Shown: piece by piece, positions 34,779-43,354 of the stretch | Numbering within the stretch: position 1 is the stretch's first letter | Layout: each line of letters begins with the position of its first letter | Source: Methylophaga sp. UBA3192 | GTDB lineage: Bacteria; Pseudomonadota; Gammaproteobacteria; Nitrosococcales; Methylophagaceae | Direction: 5' to 3' | DNA: 64,000 bases | Assembly: GCA_002363955.1 (NCBI GenBank) | Contig: DEXE01000006.1 | Location: forward strand, 1-64,000 | The notes under the pieces: generated by a model | What the model saw: only the letters and a program-made list of their open reading frames with translations | Database searches by the model: none | What the model was told of the DNA's origin: nothing | Position numbers and translations under genes: made by a program

Positions 34779-34874
34779 CTGACAATATGCAAACAGTTTG
34801 GAATGAGCGATTAAAAATAATTGTCTAAAAATAGGAAAACTGGGTCTTGCACCCTTTACTTGAGGTAAACAACC

Positions 34875-35174
34875 ATGAAAACACAGTTTAAATCTTGGGC
34901 TGGAATGCTCTTAGCTACTTTATTGACGACGTCTTACAGTATTGTCAATGCTGACACTCAACGCAACTCGTCGACAAATTCTGACAAAGTAATTATTCAA
35001 CCTGCCGAGGCAAAACATAAGCATCCGTATGGTCCACCCGGGAAAGGTCCCCGCCGTTACATGGAACACAAAACTGAAAAGGGCCAACAATCAAAATCTG
35101 AAGCCAAAGCCAAGAGTACTCGGCGTGGCCCACCAGGAAAAACACCTTATAGAGCACGCCGAGCGGTTGAGTAA
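34875..35174 (+). CDS. Exported basic small protein of unknown function
   Basis: A 99-residue protein with a signal peptide (WAGMLLATLLTTSYSIVNA) and a very basic, Gly/Pro-rich mature chain containing two related segments, HKHPYGPPGKGPRRY and STRRGPPGKTPYRAR. The repeated GPPGK-(G/T)P motif is the only structure I can see. The ribosome site is TTGAGGT. It lies in the copper operon region behind cusF. I do not recognise a family. Confidence 0.6.
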   Translation: MKTQFKSWAGMLLATLLTTSYSIVNADTQRNSSTNSDKVIIQPAEAKHKHPYGPPGKGPRRYMEHKTEKGQQSKSEAKAKSTRRGPPGKTPYRARRAVE

Positions 35175-35321
35175 GTGCCGTAATATTACATGCGAGAGGG
35201 ATGATATTTGAATCCTTTTAGTTTTTGGATCTTTATTATTTATTCCCGTTGCAGTTAAGGCATTCTCACGCGTGCCGCCAAGCAGCTCAAATACACGTTT
35301 ATTTATATTTGGAGATTAATC

Positions 35322-35555
35322 ATGAAAAAACTGGGGCTTTCTTTTTTATTGGTACTACTGACATTGTTTACAAACACTGCATTGGCGGTTGAGCAAACTT
35401 ACCCCGGAATGATGGAGGAATTCGGCATGATGGACGGTGGCTTTATGCTGGTATGTATGGCATTTCTGGTGCTGCTGTTTATTGCCTTGATCCTGGCGAT
35501 CCTGTCGCTAATAAAGTTCCTGTTTTTAAGCAAATCTAAAAAAAGAGATTTATGA
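35322..35555 (+). CDS. Small exported/membrane protein of unknown function
   Basis: A 77-residue protein. A signal-like start (LGLSFLLVLLTLFTNTALA) is followed by a Met-rich stretch (YPGMMEEFGMMDGGFMLVC) and a long hydrophobic helix with a basic end (FLFLSKSKKRDL). It is probably anchored in the inner membrane with the Met-rich part in the periplasm. TTGGAG precedes the start. The stop overlaps the next DUF411 gene (ATGA), so the two are translated together. Confidence 0.65.
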   Translation: MKKLGLSFLLVLLTLFTNTALAVEQTYPGMMEEFGMMDGGFMLVCMAFLVLLFIALILAILSLIKFLFLSKSKKRDL

Positions 35556-36019
35556 TGAGTAATCACAAATATAGCAAATGGCAATATATGCTAGTTATTG
35601 TGGGTCTGCTACTGTTGACAGTCGCTGGATTGCAATCAACGAGAGCTACAGAAGCCGTTGAAGCAACTTTGTATAAAAATCCGGGTTGCCAGTGTTGCGA
35701 TGACTACGCGGCTTATCTACGCCAAAATGACTTTAATGTGACTGTTGTGGAAAGTCCTGATTTAGAGCAATTTAAGCGTGAACAGGCTATACCTCTAAAT
35801 CTGCAAGGTTGTCATACCATGCTGGTCGATGGCTATGCTGTTGAAGGTCATGTGCCGGTAACCGTAATTGAGAAGCTTTTACATGAACAGCCGGAGATCC
35901 GTGGTGTATCCCTGCCGGGAATGCCGTCAGGATCACCCGGTATGACAGGGCAGAAGCAGGAACCATTTGAGATTTATACGATCATGAATGGTGAAGCATC
36001 GGTCTACGCCACTTTATAA
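35552..36019 (+). CDS. DUF411 periplasmic metal-binding protein
   Basis: A 155-residue protein anchored or exported by an N-terminal helix (YMLVIVGLLLLTVAGLQS). The DUF411 core shows LYKNPGCQCCDDYAAYLRQN, LQGCHTMLVDGYAVEGHVPV and LPGMPSGSPGM. Conserved Cys and His residues match those of the lipoprotein at 26175, so the window holds two paralogues. Predicted to bind periplasmic copper. It is coupled to the small membrane protein by an ATGA overlap. Confidence 0.88.
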   Translation: MMSNHKYSKWQYMLVIVGLLLLTVAGLQSTRATEAVEATLYKNPGCQCCDDYAAYLRQNDFNVTVVESPDLEQFKREQAIPLNLQGCHTMLVDGYAVEGHVPVTVIEKLLHEQPEIRGVSLPGMPSGSPGMTGQKQEPFEIYTIMNGEASVYATL

Positions 36020-36042
36020 TTTAACTCAAGGAAACTAGCATC

Positions 36043-36678
36043 ATGAACATACATCTAGGCGATATTGCCCCAGACTTTGAGGCGAATACCACAGAAGGAA
36101 CGATTAACTTTCATGACTGGATTGGCGACGGATGGGCGATCCTGTTCTCTCACCCGGCCGACTTTACGCCAGTATGCACCACGGAACTAGGTGAGACCGC
36201 CAAGCTGAAGGAAGAATTCGACAAGCGGCAATGCAAAATAATCGCTATTTCGGTTGACTCGGTGAAAGAGCATAAAGCCTGGGTCAGCGATATTGAGGAG
36301 ACCCAAGGACGCGCGGTCAACTTCCCGATTATTGGAGATGAAGACAAAGCAATCTCTCGGCTTTACGATATGCTGCATCCCGGGGAGGATGATAGCTCGG
36401 CAGTGCGTTCGGTATTTCTGATCGATCCGAATAAGAAGATTAGAATGACGCTGACCTATCCGAAGAGTGCGGGCCGAAACTTCAACGAAATCTTACGGGT
36501 GCTCGACTCGATCCAATTGACCGATGGCTATAAGGTTGCCACACCGGTGAACTGGCATGATGGTGACGATGTAATCATTTTACCTTCCTTGTCAGACGAT
36601 GAGGCTAAAGGGCTTTTCCCGAGGGGGTGGAAGGCCCTCAAGCCTTACCTTCGTATGGTCAAGCAGCCGAATCGTTGA
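36043..36678 (+). CDS. 1-Cys peroxiredoxin (Prx6 type)
   Basis: A 211-residue cytosolic peroxidase. The peroxidatic cysteine is in HPADFTPVCTTELG (about residue 45). The C-terminal half contains the long Prx6-type extension (PVNWHDGDDVIILPSLSDDEA, FPRGWKALKPYLR). Only this active-site cysteine plus one other (RQCKI) are present, consistent with the 1-Cys class. It reduces hydrogen peroxide and organic peroxides made by copper-driven redox cycling, which fits its place at the end of the copper island. AAGGAA precedes the start. Confidence 0.92.
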   Translation: MNIHLGDIAPDFEANTTEGTINFHDWIGDGWAILFSHPADFTPVCTTELGETAKLKEEFDKRQCKIIAISVDSVKEHKAWVSDIEETQGRAVNFPIIGDEDKAISRLYDMLHPGEDDSSAVRSVFLIDPNKKIRMTLTYPKSAGRNFNEILRVLDSIQLTDGYKVATPVNWHDGDDVIILPSLSDDEAKGLFPRGWKALKPYLRMVKQPNR

Positions 36679-36775
36679 GGCGCGCGTGTATTCAGTGTTA
36701 AGGGACGCATCCACGCCTATTTTGTGGCCGATGAGCGTCTACTCAACTCGAGCATATAGTGACAAGCTTTGTTCG

Positions 36776-37020
36776 CAGATGTGTCTCTTGTGTTGAATTA
36801 ACGTAATCAATCACTTCATTGAGCACGAGATTTCCCGGTTTTTCATCTTCAATCTGGCGTTCAAGCGCTTTGATTCTTTGTTCGGAGATTGGACTGGGAC
36901 ATAGGCATTAACCTCACTTGATACCATTTCTGGCGACCATTTTTTTGAAGCCAAACGAGGACGGTACTTTGTCCGGGGACCTCCCACATAATGAGATTAT
37001 GTTTGTTAGTACGCCAGCTC
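36776..37020 (-). mobile_element. Remnant of an IS3-type orfA (transposase helix-turn-helix protein)
   Basis: Minus-strand readings in two frames give NLIMWEVPGQSTVLVWLQKN, then SEQRIKALERQIEDEK and NLVLNEVIDYVN. The PGQSTVLxWLxKxG and KALERQ...LNEVID patterns are those of orfA proteins of IS3-like elements. A frameshift joins the two parts and both ends are missing. It is a decayed scrap. Confidence 0.55.
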
Positions 37021-37354
37021 GCTTTTTTACTGGTCTATGATTCCTAGGGCGGTCCAAAATGCATGTTGTGCCGTAGTCTGAGTGGAAGAATCACGGACCG
37101 GTTATTTTGCATGTTGAAAATTCTCTAAAATATAGTCCATAAAGCAAGATCAGATGACTGTTAATGTGAACGATGCGTGATTTTCTGAAGAGGGTCTGTA
37201 AGAAGTTTTATACATTACGTGCAAAGTTATGTGATGCGAATCACAAATTATCAATATTTAGTGCATTTAATGTATTAGCATTTTTTTATTAATGAGTTCA
37301 TGTTAGCTTGCGGTTGAGAAATGCTAATGTTCTAGAACTGAGAGGAGGCTTAAT
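37021..37354. other. AT-rich non-coding stretch
   Basis: About 330 bases with no supported gene. A repeated GCATGTTG block lies near 37061-37115. Poly-AT tracts (37185-37300) end in GAGAGGAGG, the ribosome site of a 26-codon ORF. Confidence 0.4.
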
Positions 37355-37435
37355 ATGTTTAAACTATCTAAAGCATCTCACTTCGTTAAAAATAGTACAG
37401 TGAAGGGAACAGCAAGACCGCCTACTCAACTCTAA
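37355..37435 (+). CDS. Possible 26-residue leader peptide
   Basis: ATG 37355 is preceded by a very strong ribosome site, AGAGGAGG (37341-37348). The frame reads MFKLSKASHFVKNSTVKGTA then RPPTQL and stops at 37433. It is basic and has no membrane helix. The second half runs into the structured repeat at 37408. It may be the detached front of a gene cut by insertion of the repeat and the defence cassette, or a real leader peptide. Confidence 0.35.
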   Translation: MFKLSKASHFVKNSTVKGTARPPTQL

Positions 37436-37494
37436 CGAAGGCACCAACAGGCAAGCGTAGCGCGCAGGCCCGTAGGGGCGGAGGTGTCAGGGAT
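37408..37494 (+). repeat. Structured direct repeat, left copy (flanks defence cassette)
   Basis: About 87 bases similar to 43355-43443 in the same orientation. Both contain the identical 24-base core at 37434-37457 and 43382-43405 (starts AACGAAGGCACCAACAGG), then a GCGCGCAGGCCC block and GTCAGGGAT. After this copy come short hairpins: CTGGCTAAGCCAG, ATCTGG-AGTAA-CCAGAT and CCGCGAAGCGG. It borders the 3' end of the SMC-like gene. I do not recognise the element. Confidence 0.8.
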
Positions 37495-37656
37495 GCGAAA
37501 GGCTGGCTAAGCCAGTCCCGTCAGGGATAAGCGGACAGCGAATCTGGAGTAACCAGATCCGCGAAGCGGAGATGCACGGAATTGTACCGTGTACTATTCG
37601 ATAAAGAACGCTGGATCGTCACCAAGCCATTGGTGCCTTCCCATTTCCATACTCGC

Positions 37657-39537
37657 TTATTGTGCAGGGTCCGCTGTAAAAGGGAACAAACCGTACCGAC
37701 CATGATGCGGGTTCTTGCCGAACATAAGAGACTGCTCACGCTTCATGATTGCATCAGGCGGGTCGGTGTTTTCAACAACGATGACTTGTGTGTCACCAGG
37801 CAGCGCTTCAAGGTATGCGTAGAACTGATCTTGAAGGTCAGTACCGGTCAAATCATCTTCCGTTCCGTCTGGCTCCCGGTATGCCAGCAAAGGAGAGTCG
37901 AGCACGACGAATCCCGTGTGCGGTGTCTGGCGCGCACGGCAGAAAGCAAGTAACCCGAGGGTGAAGGCTGCATGCGTAATGGCGCGAAGGCCCTTACCAA
38001 AAGCACTACGCGACTTTCCAGCAATGACAAGATCCCGAGTCTTGGAATCGAAGTACACATCCCCAGCCTCTGGGAAGTGCCAACCAGTCAGTATGCCCTC
38101 GACAATCTTGGCAAAACTATGGGTCACAGTGGTTGAGAGGTCTGCGTTAGCAACCACCCCGGCCTTCTCGTCCTCAGTCCCCTTCTCAAGATCGGTGCGA
38201 CGGCGCTCCATGTCTTGCACGGTGGCGTAGAGTGCCAGCGCTTCGCGCACCTCGGCCCGCTTGTCGGCAAAGTCGGAATAGGACTTACGAAAGGTCGAGA
38301 GCTTAGGTGCGATCAATTCTTCAACCGACTTAGAGATTGCCTCCAACTCTCGAACAACAGTAGGCATCCTGCGATCAAAGTTGGCACCTTCGCGCTCAAG
38401 GCTTTGGACGGTCGCTACAAGCTCAGTGCGCAAAACTTCTATCTTGGCTATCTCCATTCGTGCGGCCTGAACGACGGCATCAATGTCTCCATTACACCCA
38501 GTATCGGCGCGATGATGATCGGGGTCCGCGCCGCAGAGAGGGCAATGCCCGGCGCCCAGTACGCTAAACAGCGTCCCGCCTTCCTCAATGGCACGTAACC
38601 TTTCAATATCGGACACGTAGTGTCTGTCGAGCAGCCTGAATCGCTCAAGCATCGCACCGACCTCTGCACGTCGCTCTCGGCTTTCCTCCAGTTTCTTGCG
38701 CAGTTCTCGCCGCTTCCCAGCAGCCTCCTGAAACTCAGCTTCTGTGGTGTTTACCTGGGCCGCCTGTTGGCGAAGTGAGGTGTCGATCTTTTCTAGCTGC
38801 TCCTCCAGTTCTCTCGGACTCTTGGTCAACTCCTTGAGCCGGTCGCGATAGTCGTCAAGAAGCTGATCGAGAAGATGCAATTGCGCCTCACGCGACAACT
38901 CCTCCGGCTCGCTCTTATTACTGGCGGCGACCAATGCGGAGTCGTCTGCCCCGGTTAGAAGTAACTTGAACGTCGCCAGGTTCGGTGTATTGGCGGTGGG
39001 ATTGCCATCAATGAGCGGAGAGCTTTGTTGTGTGATCTCTGTCTCATCGACGATCATCAAGCGCGCAATGTTACGAAAGCTCAGGCTGATGGTTTCGTTC
39101 CGGGAGTTTTTGCGAACACGCTTGCCACCAAGGCCGCATAGATCCAGTAAGAATGAGGAAAGGTTAGTGTCGTTCTTATCGCTGTGCTTTTCGTCAAGCT
39201 GCGAGTACGGGATGTCGGGCGTTGGCGGCGTCTGGTGCAAGTCTTCGTAGAGCCGAAAACCACCGCCATCTATGCTGCGCCAAAGTGTAAATGACTTCCC
39301 ATCAAGGGTCTCAAGCCCCAGGAGAACAAGGTCGTAACCGACGCGCTCAGGGATATCGCGCAGGGGTGGTTTTCCACCGAGCATGAAGTCGATAGCTTCG
39401 ACAATAAAAGATTTTCCAGTATTCGATGCGCCGTAAATGACATTGAGTCCGGCACCGAAGGTCACCGTTGCGGGTGGCTTCTGTGGCCCGAAGAAACCGA
39501 GGAAGCGCAAGCGTAAGCCGGGAGTTACTGCCGTCAT
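37657..39537 (-). CDS. Rad50/SMC-like ATPase of an ABC-3C-type conflict system
   Basis: A 626-residue ABC ATPase. Walker A is GASNTGKSFIVEAIDF (about residues 35-50). Coiled coils span ~215-300 and ~365-450 around a zinc-hook-like segment, GHCPLCGADPDHHRADTGC (~335). The signature region is SAFGKGLRAITHAAFTLG and Walker B is FVVLDSPLLAY, in which Ser replaces the usual catalytic Glu after Asp. It is last in a four-gene ATGA-linked operon after a small middle component and two nucleases. Such ATPases are thought to sense invading DNA or other structures and switch on the nuclease partners. Confidence 0.85.
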   Translation of the reverse strand: MTAVTPGLRLRFLGFFGPQKPPATVTFGAGLNVIYGASNTGKSFIVEAIDFMLGGKPPLRDIPERVGYDLVLLGLETLDGKSFTLWRSIDGGGFRLYEDLHQTPPTPDIPYSQLDEKHSDKNDTNLSSFLLDLCGLGGKRVRKNSRNETISLSFRNIARLMIVDETEITQQSSPLIDGNPTANTPNLATFKLLLTGADDSALVAASNKSEPEELSREAQLHLLDQLLDDYRDRLKELTKSPRELEEQLEKIDTSLRQQAAQVNTTEAEFQEAAGKRRELRKKLEESRERRAEVGAMLERFRLLDRHYVSDIERLRAIEEGGTLFSVLGAGHCPLCGADPDHHRADTGCNGDIDAVVQAARMEIAKIEVLRTELVATVQSLEREGANFDRRMPTVVRELEAISKSVEELIAPKLSTFRKSYSDFADKRAEVREALALYATVQDMERRRTDLEKGTEDEKAGVVANADLSTTVTHSFAKIVEGILTGWHFPEAGDVYFDSKTRDLVIAGKSRSAFGKGLRAITHAAFTLGLLAFCRARQTPHTGFVVLDSPLLAYREPDGTEDDLTGTDLQDQFYAYLEALPGDTQVIVVENTDPPDAIMKREQSLMFGKNPHHGRYGLFPFTADPAQ

Positions 39538-40028
39538 GCCTCACCTCCCAGGCTCTGCTCAACGTTCTGGAATTCCTCGACCCATTTATCGAAGAAACGG
39601 CGCATCATGCCTTTGAACTGTTCATCCGTCAGATCACCAATGGTTTCGACAAGCCATACAGCGCGATCCTTCAGGGATAGCAAATAGTTGGAAGATACTG
39701 ACGATAGGAACGTCGCAGCATTCTCACCTGCGCCGTACTTGATTCCTTCGGGCGTGACTTCGCGCTCCACGAGATCCCGAGTCATCATCAGAAGCAGCGA
39801 TTGCTCGACCAATTTGCGACGCACAAGCAATTCAGCCGAGTGCATTGGCGTCGGTGGGTGCAAATTGTCTGGTCCGTCAATATCGCCTGTATGAACAAGA
39901 AGGTAGTCAAGGGCGACAAGCCGCTGGAGGTCATAGGTTTGCGGATAGGCAGCGCCTAGAATCGAGACCGCACGGATACCAGCCTCAAGTGGGCTATTGA
40001 AGGTAATTGGCTTATGTTCTTGGCTCAT
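39534..40028 (-). CDS. ABC-3C-type middle component (small helical partner)
   Basis: A 164-residue protein from ATG 40028, which overlaps the upstream stop by ATGA with GGTGGA just before it; a GTG at 40040 is also open. It begins with FNSPLEAGIRAVSILGAAYP, then DLQRLVALDYLLVHTGDI, PTPMHSAELLVRRKLVEQSL and a winged-helix-like MMTRDLVEREVTPEGIKY. This pattern (small, wHTH-like, gene between nuclease and SMC-like ATPase) matches the middle component of ABC three-component systems. It probably links the ATPase to the nuclease. The family name rests on pattern recognition and context. Confidence 0.75.
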   Translation of the reverse strand: MSQEHKPITFNSPLEAGIRAVSILGAAYPQTYDLQRLVALDYLLVHTGDIDGPDNLHPPTPMHSAELLVRRKLVEQSLLLMMTRDLVEREVTPEGIKYGAGENAATFLSSVSSNYLLSLKDRAVWLVETIGDLTDEQFKGMMRRFFDKWVEEFQNVEQSLGGEA

Positions 40029-41113
40029 GATCGTGTCCACCGAAGGCGCTCCTCATTCACAAGTTGGTGGCAGATTCCGTCTCTATCCTTGGGGTTCGTA
40101 CAAGTGATGAGGGCATTTGCCGTAATCTGCATATCGCGGGCTGCCTTGGTGACAGCGCAGACCTTTTCATAACCATCGGCATGATTCCCGTCGTGTGTGT
40201 CGATAACACCATCGTGAATGTCGTCCAGCAAAGACTCGAATGTGCCGGGCGGCACGCTGTCGCGTGCGAAGACGCGCAGCGACTCAGCTTCATAGAACGC
40301 CTCGCGCTGGCGGCGGAAATGATCCTTGAGCTTCGGCACGGACAGGGCCGAAGGGTCCGTCACGATTGTTCCCGTGTGCTCACTATATGCACCAAACAAC
40401 TGCGTCACATAGCGACTCTCGGTGGCAGCGAGTTCCTGGGGCGGCTTTTCGGATGCAGGCCGCATTGGCAATCCACCACCGAAGCGCGCTGTGTGAACCG
40501 GCGTGACACGGTGATCGTCAACAAGCTGGAGTGCAGTTTTGGCGTCGAAGATGGAGAAATCGAAGGCATCCACATAGGCTCGGAGCTTCGAGTCGAGTAG
40601 CACTTCTTGCGTGCTAGTGATCGCAGCTTTTACATGCTTATCCCAGTTCGCAAACAATTCCTCACGCAACTTCGTAGCATTCGAAAATAGGCGGCTAAGC
40701 GACGTGCCAGCGCCGCGCGGCGAAACAAAGTAATAGCGACAGGGAACCGTGTATTCACCTTTGTACGAGTACCAGATGACCTTGCCGAACTCAGCCCAAA
40801 CATCGCTGGGTCTGATGGCATGGTCGTAGTGCTTGCACTGGAAGTTTTCCCACGCCCCCTGAAGGCGTTTGTCATCGACGAACCCGGCGACGTCGATCCC
40901 CATGTCGCCAGCACCAGAGAAACGCTGGACGTGCTTGTACTTCGTCGTGAGGCAGTAATAAGCCCACTCCTCGACGAAGCCCTCCCACTCGCTTGGCGAG
41001 TAGGTCAGAAGCCTTTGCTGTGGCGGCATAACAGGGCCATTCGCCACCTGAGCGGCCGTAACGGCGGTCGATGAGCTCGGCGGCTTATTGATGTCCTTCC
41101 AACTCACCGTCAT
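40025..41113 (-). CDS. REase-fold nuclease with ABC-3C-type C-terminal domain
   Basis: A 362-residue protein. The N-terminal nuclease domain shows YSPSEWEGFVEEWAYYC, FSGAGDMGIDVAGF and ENFQCKHYDHA: Glu, Asp and Q-x-K of a PD-(D/E)XK (Mrr-like) active site. The remaining ~230 residues are predicted helical (LSVPKLKDHFRRQREAFYEAESL) and likely contact the middle component or ATPase. It overlaps both neighbours by ATGA. It is the presumed effector, cutting DNA when the system is triggered. Confidence 0.82.
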   Translation of the reverse strand: MTVSWKDINKPPSSSTAVTAAQVANGPVMPPQQRLLTYSPSEWEGFVEEWAYYCLTTKYKHVQRFSGAGDMGIDVAGFVDDKRLQGAWENFQCKHYDHAIRPSDVWAEFGKVIWYSYKGEYTVPCRYYFVSPRGAGTSLSRLFSNATKLREELFANWDKHVKAAITSTQEVLLDSKLRAYVDAFDFSIFDAKTALQLVDDHRVTPVHTARFGGGLPMRPASEKPPQELAATESRYVTQLFGAYSEHTGTIVTDPSALSVPKLKDHFRRQREAFYEAESLRVFARDSVPPGTFESLLDDIHDGVIDTHDGNHADGYEKVCAVTKAARDMQITANALITCTNPKDRDGICHQLVNEERLRWTRS

Positions 41114-42105
41114 AACGCACCTTGTCCTTGGCTATCGTGAGGGCAGAAGTACGGGTTTTTGTGTATCTGCGCTGCCTGAACTTTCTTTGTGAAAAACTCC
41201 GCGAGATCGTCTTGTTGCTCAAGCAGACGGACGATCTCCTGAAGCGTCGAGAGGACTAGAACTTTGTGTTGCAGAAATTCACGTACCGTATGAATGGCAG
41301 GTTCCGTGTAGTCACTGGCAGAAATGAAGATGCCTCGAACCTCGGTACGCGACATGAGGCGAACAAGATGCTCTGAAATCTCAGGCTTACCCACCGGATT
41401 GCGATACCACTTCATTTCAACGAAGTACAGAACACCACCGAGTTCAATGATCCCATCAATCTGTTCGACGATCCCTTCACCAGCCTCACCAACCAAGTGG
41501 AAGGATTTACGAATGAGAACGCCGTAGGCTTGAAAAAGATTGTTGAGAGCCGTCTCCAGCAATTTCCCGCGTTCCTGTGCCGTCGCAGTAGTGCCAAACA
41601 ATGCATATAAACCCTGCTTGGCATTCTCGATCCTGACACTGCGCTCACGCTTTTCTGCTGCGATCCGCTGTGACTCAGCGAGGCGAGCTTGCCGTTCTTC
41701 TTCGCGGGCATTGTTCATACGCGTGAAAGCGTCTTTCTGGTTGACGACTTCGCGGATACTAGCGACAAGACCCTTAGCCTTGAGTTGGTCGGCGGGCCAG
41801 CATGAATCGAAGTTCGCAAAGTCCACCACGCGCCGCAGCACCTCGCGCCGTTCACGGAGAGCGGGTTCTCCCTTCGCATTGAGGCGTTCAAGCACCGTGC
41901 GAACCATCTGGTACTTGTTGACATCCTTTGGTGCAGCCCTCAAGTGAGCTGCAATATCAGAAGTTATGTTGTCAGGCACTCCTGCGCCCCGGAAGAACAC
42001 CAGCACATCCTGCTTCGAGCGATTGAGTAGCGGCACGACATCCACCAGCAGATTGAACAGCTCCGGTGGATAGTGGAATGTGATATCTGAGGGTGCATCA
42101 GTCAT
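41110..42105 (-). CDS. Mrr/PDDEXK-type restriction endonuclease-like protein
   Basis: A 331-residue protein, first in the four-gene operon, with GGAGGGGAAG as ribosome site. Residues ~1-120 are a helical domain starting ITFHYPPELFNLLVDVVPLL. A coiled coil rich in Arg/Glu spans ~130-165. The C-terminal half is a nuclease: EQIDGIIELGGVLYFVEMKWYR supplies D-x(n)-E-x-K, followed by GIFISASDYTEPA. This second nuclease in an ABC-3C-like locus is unusual. Its stop overlaps the next start by ATGA. Confidence 0.82.
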   Translation of the reverse strand: MTDAPSDITFHYPPELFNLLVDVVPLLNRSKQDVLVFFRGAGVPDNITSDIAAHLRAAPKDVNKYQMVRTVLERLNAKGEPALRERREVLRRVVDFANFDSCWPADQLKAKGLVASIREVVNQKDAFTRMNNAREEERQARLAESQRIAAEKRERSVRIENAKQGLYALFGTTATAQERGKLLETALNNLFQAYGVLIRKSFHLVGEAGEGIVEQIDGIIELGGVLYFVEMKWYRNPVGKPEISEHLVRLMSRTEVRGIFISASDYTEPAIHTVREFLQHKVLVLSTLQEIVRLLEQQDDLAEFFTKKVQAAQIHKNPYFCPHDSQGQGAL

Positions 42106-42177
42106 GCGCTACTTCCCCTCCCAATACACTCATCAATGTAAGCAAAGGATTTGCTCCCTTCCGTCATAAAACTTTCC

Positions 42178-42501
42178 CTATTCAGGCTTCATATGCTTGT
42201 TGATATTATGGCCGTAAACAGTTGGGCCAGTAGGGAGCGATCTGATAGCCATTCCTGATTCAGCTTCGGCAAGCTCCAAATCGTACAGTGCTTGCAAGTT
42301 CATCCAGAACTGCGGGGAATCGCTGAACCAATGAGCAAGCCGAAGTGCTGAGTCGCTGGTAATCCCGCGTTTGCCGTTGATTATCTGAGTGATCCTATTG
42401 GCTGGGACGCCGAGTTGGCGCGCCAGCTCTGTCGGCGACACACCAACAGCTTCAAGCCGTTGGGCGAGAACTTCACCTGGATGATGGGCTGCTGCGGTCA
42501 T
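42178..42501 (-). CDS. higA: HigA-type antitoxin (XRE), apparently without toxin
   Basis: A 107-residue protein from ATG 42501, preceded by GAGGCG; the open frame goes further but without a ribosome site. It reads HHPGEVLAQRLEAVGVSPTE, LARQLGVPANRITQIINGKRGIT and DSALRLAHWFSDSPQFWMNLQ, the HigA/VapI antidote pattern. HigB toxins are normally encoded just upstream; the 200 bases upstream (42502-42699) hold no HigB frame. It may be an orphan regulator of the adjacent operon or of its own promoter. Distance to the nuclease gene is 72 bases in the same direction. Confidence 0.85.
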   Translation of the reverse strand: MTAAAHHPGEVLAQRLEAVGVSPTELARQLGVPANRITQIINGKRGITSDSALRLAHWFSDSPQFWMNLQALYDLELAEAESGMAIRSLPTGPTVYGHNINKHMKPE

Positions 42502-42673
42502 ATTGCGCCTCGAAATGGACAGGCTATGACCCGAGAGTAAGAGTTTTGACGACATACGTCAATCGTACATTGGTTGAGTTTAACCATATTCAATAAAAGT
42601 GGGCAGCAGATATAGTAGGTACTCCAGAGCATAAGGAACACGCTGCCACGGAGAATTCGACATAGATCACAGC

Positions 42674-42694
42674 AAAAAGGGGGCCGAAGCCCCC
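42674..42694 (-). terminator. Intrinsic terminator after the radC-like gene
   Basis: On the minus strand: GGGGGC-TTCG-GCCCCC followed by TTTTT. Perfect 6-bp GC stem with a stable tetraloop and a T-run. It sits just 3' of the radC-like stop and insulates it from higA. Confidence 0.9.
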
Positions 42695-42699
42695 TGTAA

Positions 42700-43206
42700 T
42701 CACAACAGCCCCCGTTCAGCAAAAGACGCTGTATCCTCGCTACCGATGACAATGTGATCCAGTGTGCGCACGTCAACCATTGCCAGCGCCTCTTTAAGCC
42801 GCACGGTAATCGCCTTGTCAGCATGACTTGGCTCAGGCATGCCACTCGGATGATTATGTGCAAATATAACGGCTGCTGCGTTAAGCCGTAGCGCTTCTTT
42901 GACCACTTCGCGTGGATACACTGGAGATGCGTCAATCGTCCCCCTGAACATCTCGACGTATTCAATCAGCCGATGCTGGCTGTCCAGAAAAAGCACTGCA
43001 AAGACTTCATGCTCGAAGCCAACCAGCTTGTTCCAGAGATAGCTTTTAACAACCGCCGGGGCAGTAAAAGGTTCTCCGCGATGAATTTTTTGTTCAACAG
43101 CCTGACGAGCCGCTGCCAGGATTTGATCCGGTGTAGCTGGCAGGTAATGACCTTGTGCATCACGTACCAACAATGAAGATTCAGTAACAGGATATGAGTG
43201 CGACAT
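42700..43206 (-). CDS. RadC-family JAB-domain protein (mobile-element type)
   Basis: A 168-residue protein of the short RadC type carried by integrative elements, without the helix-hairpin-helix front of chromosomal RadC. The JAMM metalloprotease motif is present: VIFAHNHPSGMPEPSHADKA (H-x-H, then S and D). The front part reads YLPATPDQILAAARQAVEQK. Its biochemical role is uncertain in spite of the historical DNA-repair name. It starts just beside the right-hand structured repeat region. Confidence 0.9.
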   Translation of the reverse strand: MSHSYPVTESSLLVRDAQGHYLPATPDQILAAARQAVEQKIHRGEPFTAPAVVKSYLWNKLVGFEHEVFAVLFLDSQHRLIEYVEMFRGTIDASPVYPREVVKEALRLNAAAVIFAHNHPSGMPEPSHADKAITVRLKEALAMVDVRTLDHIVIGSEDTASFAERGLL

Positions 43207-43354
43207 GATTGTGCTCCGGTTTCTCAGGCGGAATTGCCTGGAACCGTGGCAACACGGCGCAGCGCAAGCAGTCAGGGGTCACCGACGGCTACGACGCAAG
43301 CGTGCACCGCACGCGCAGCCCTTGACGGCGAGAACGCCGTGGTACATTCAGAGA

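Noticed and set aside
37408..37494. Structured repeat as an integron attC site
   Set aside because: No convincing RYYYAAC/GTTRRRY core pair and no IntI in the window; kept as an unknown repeat.
42502..42699. HigB toxin gene upstream of higA
   Set aside because: Neither strand shows a HigB-like frame; only an AT-rich stretch and a terminator.
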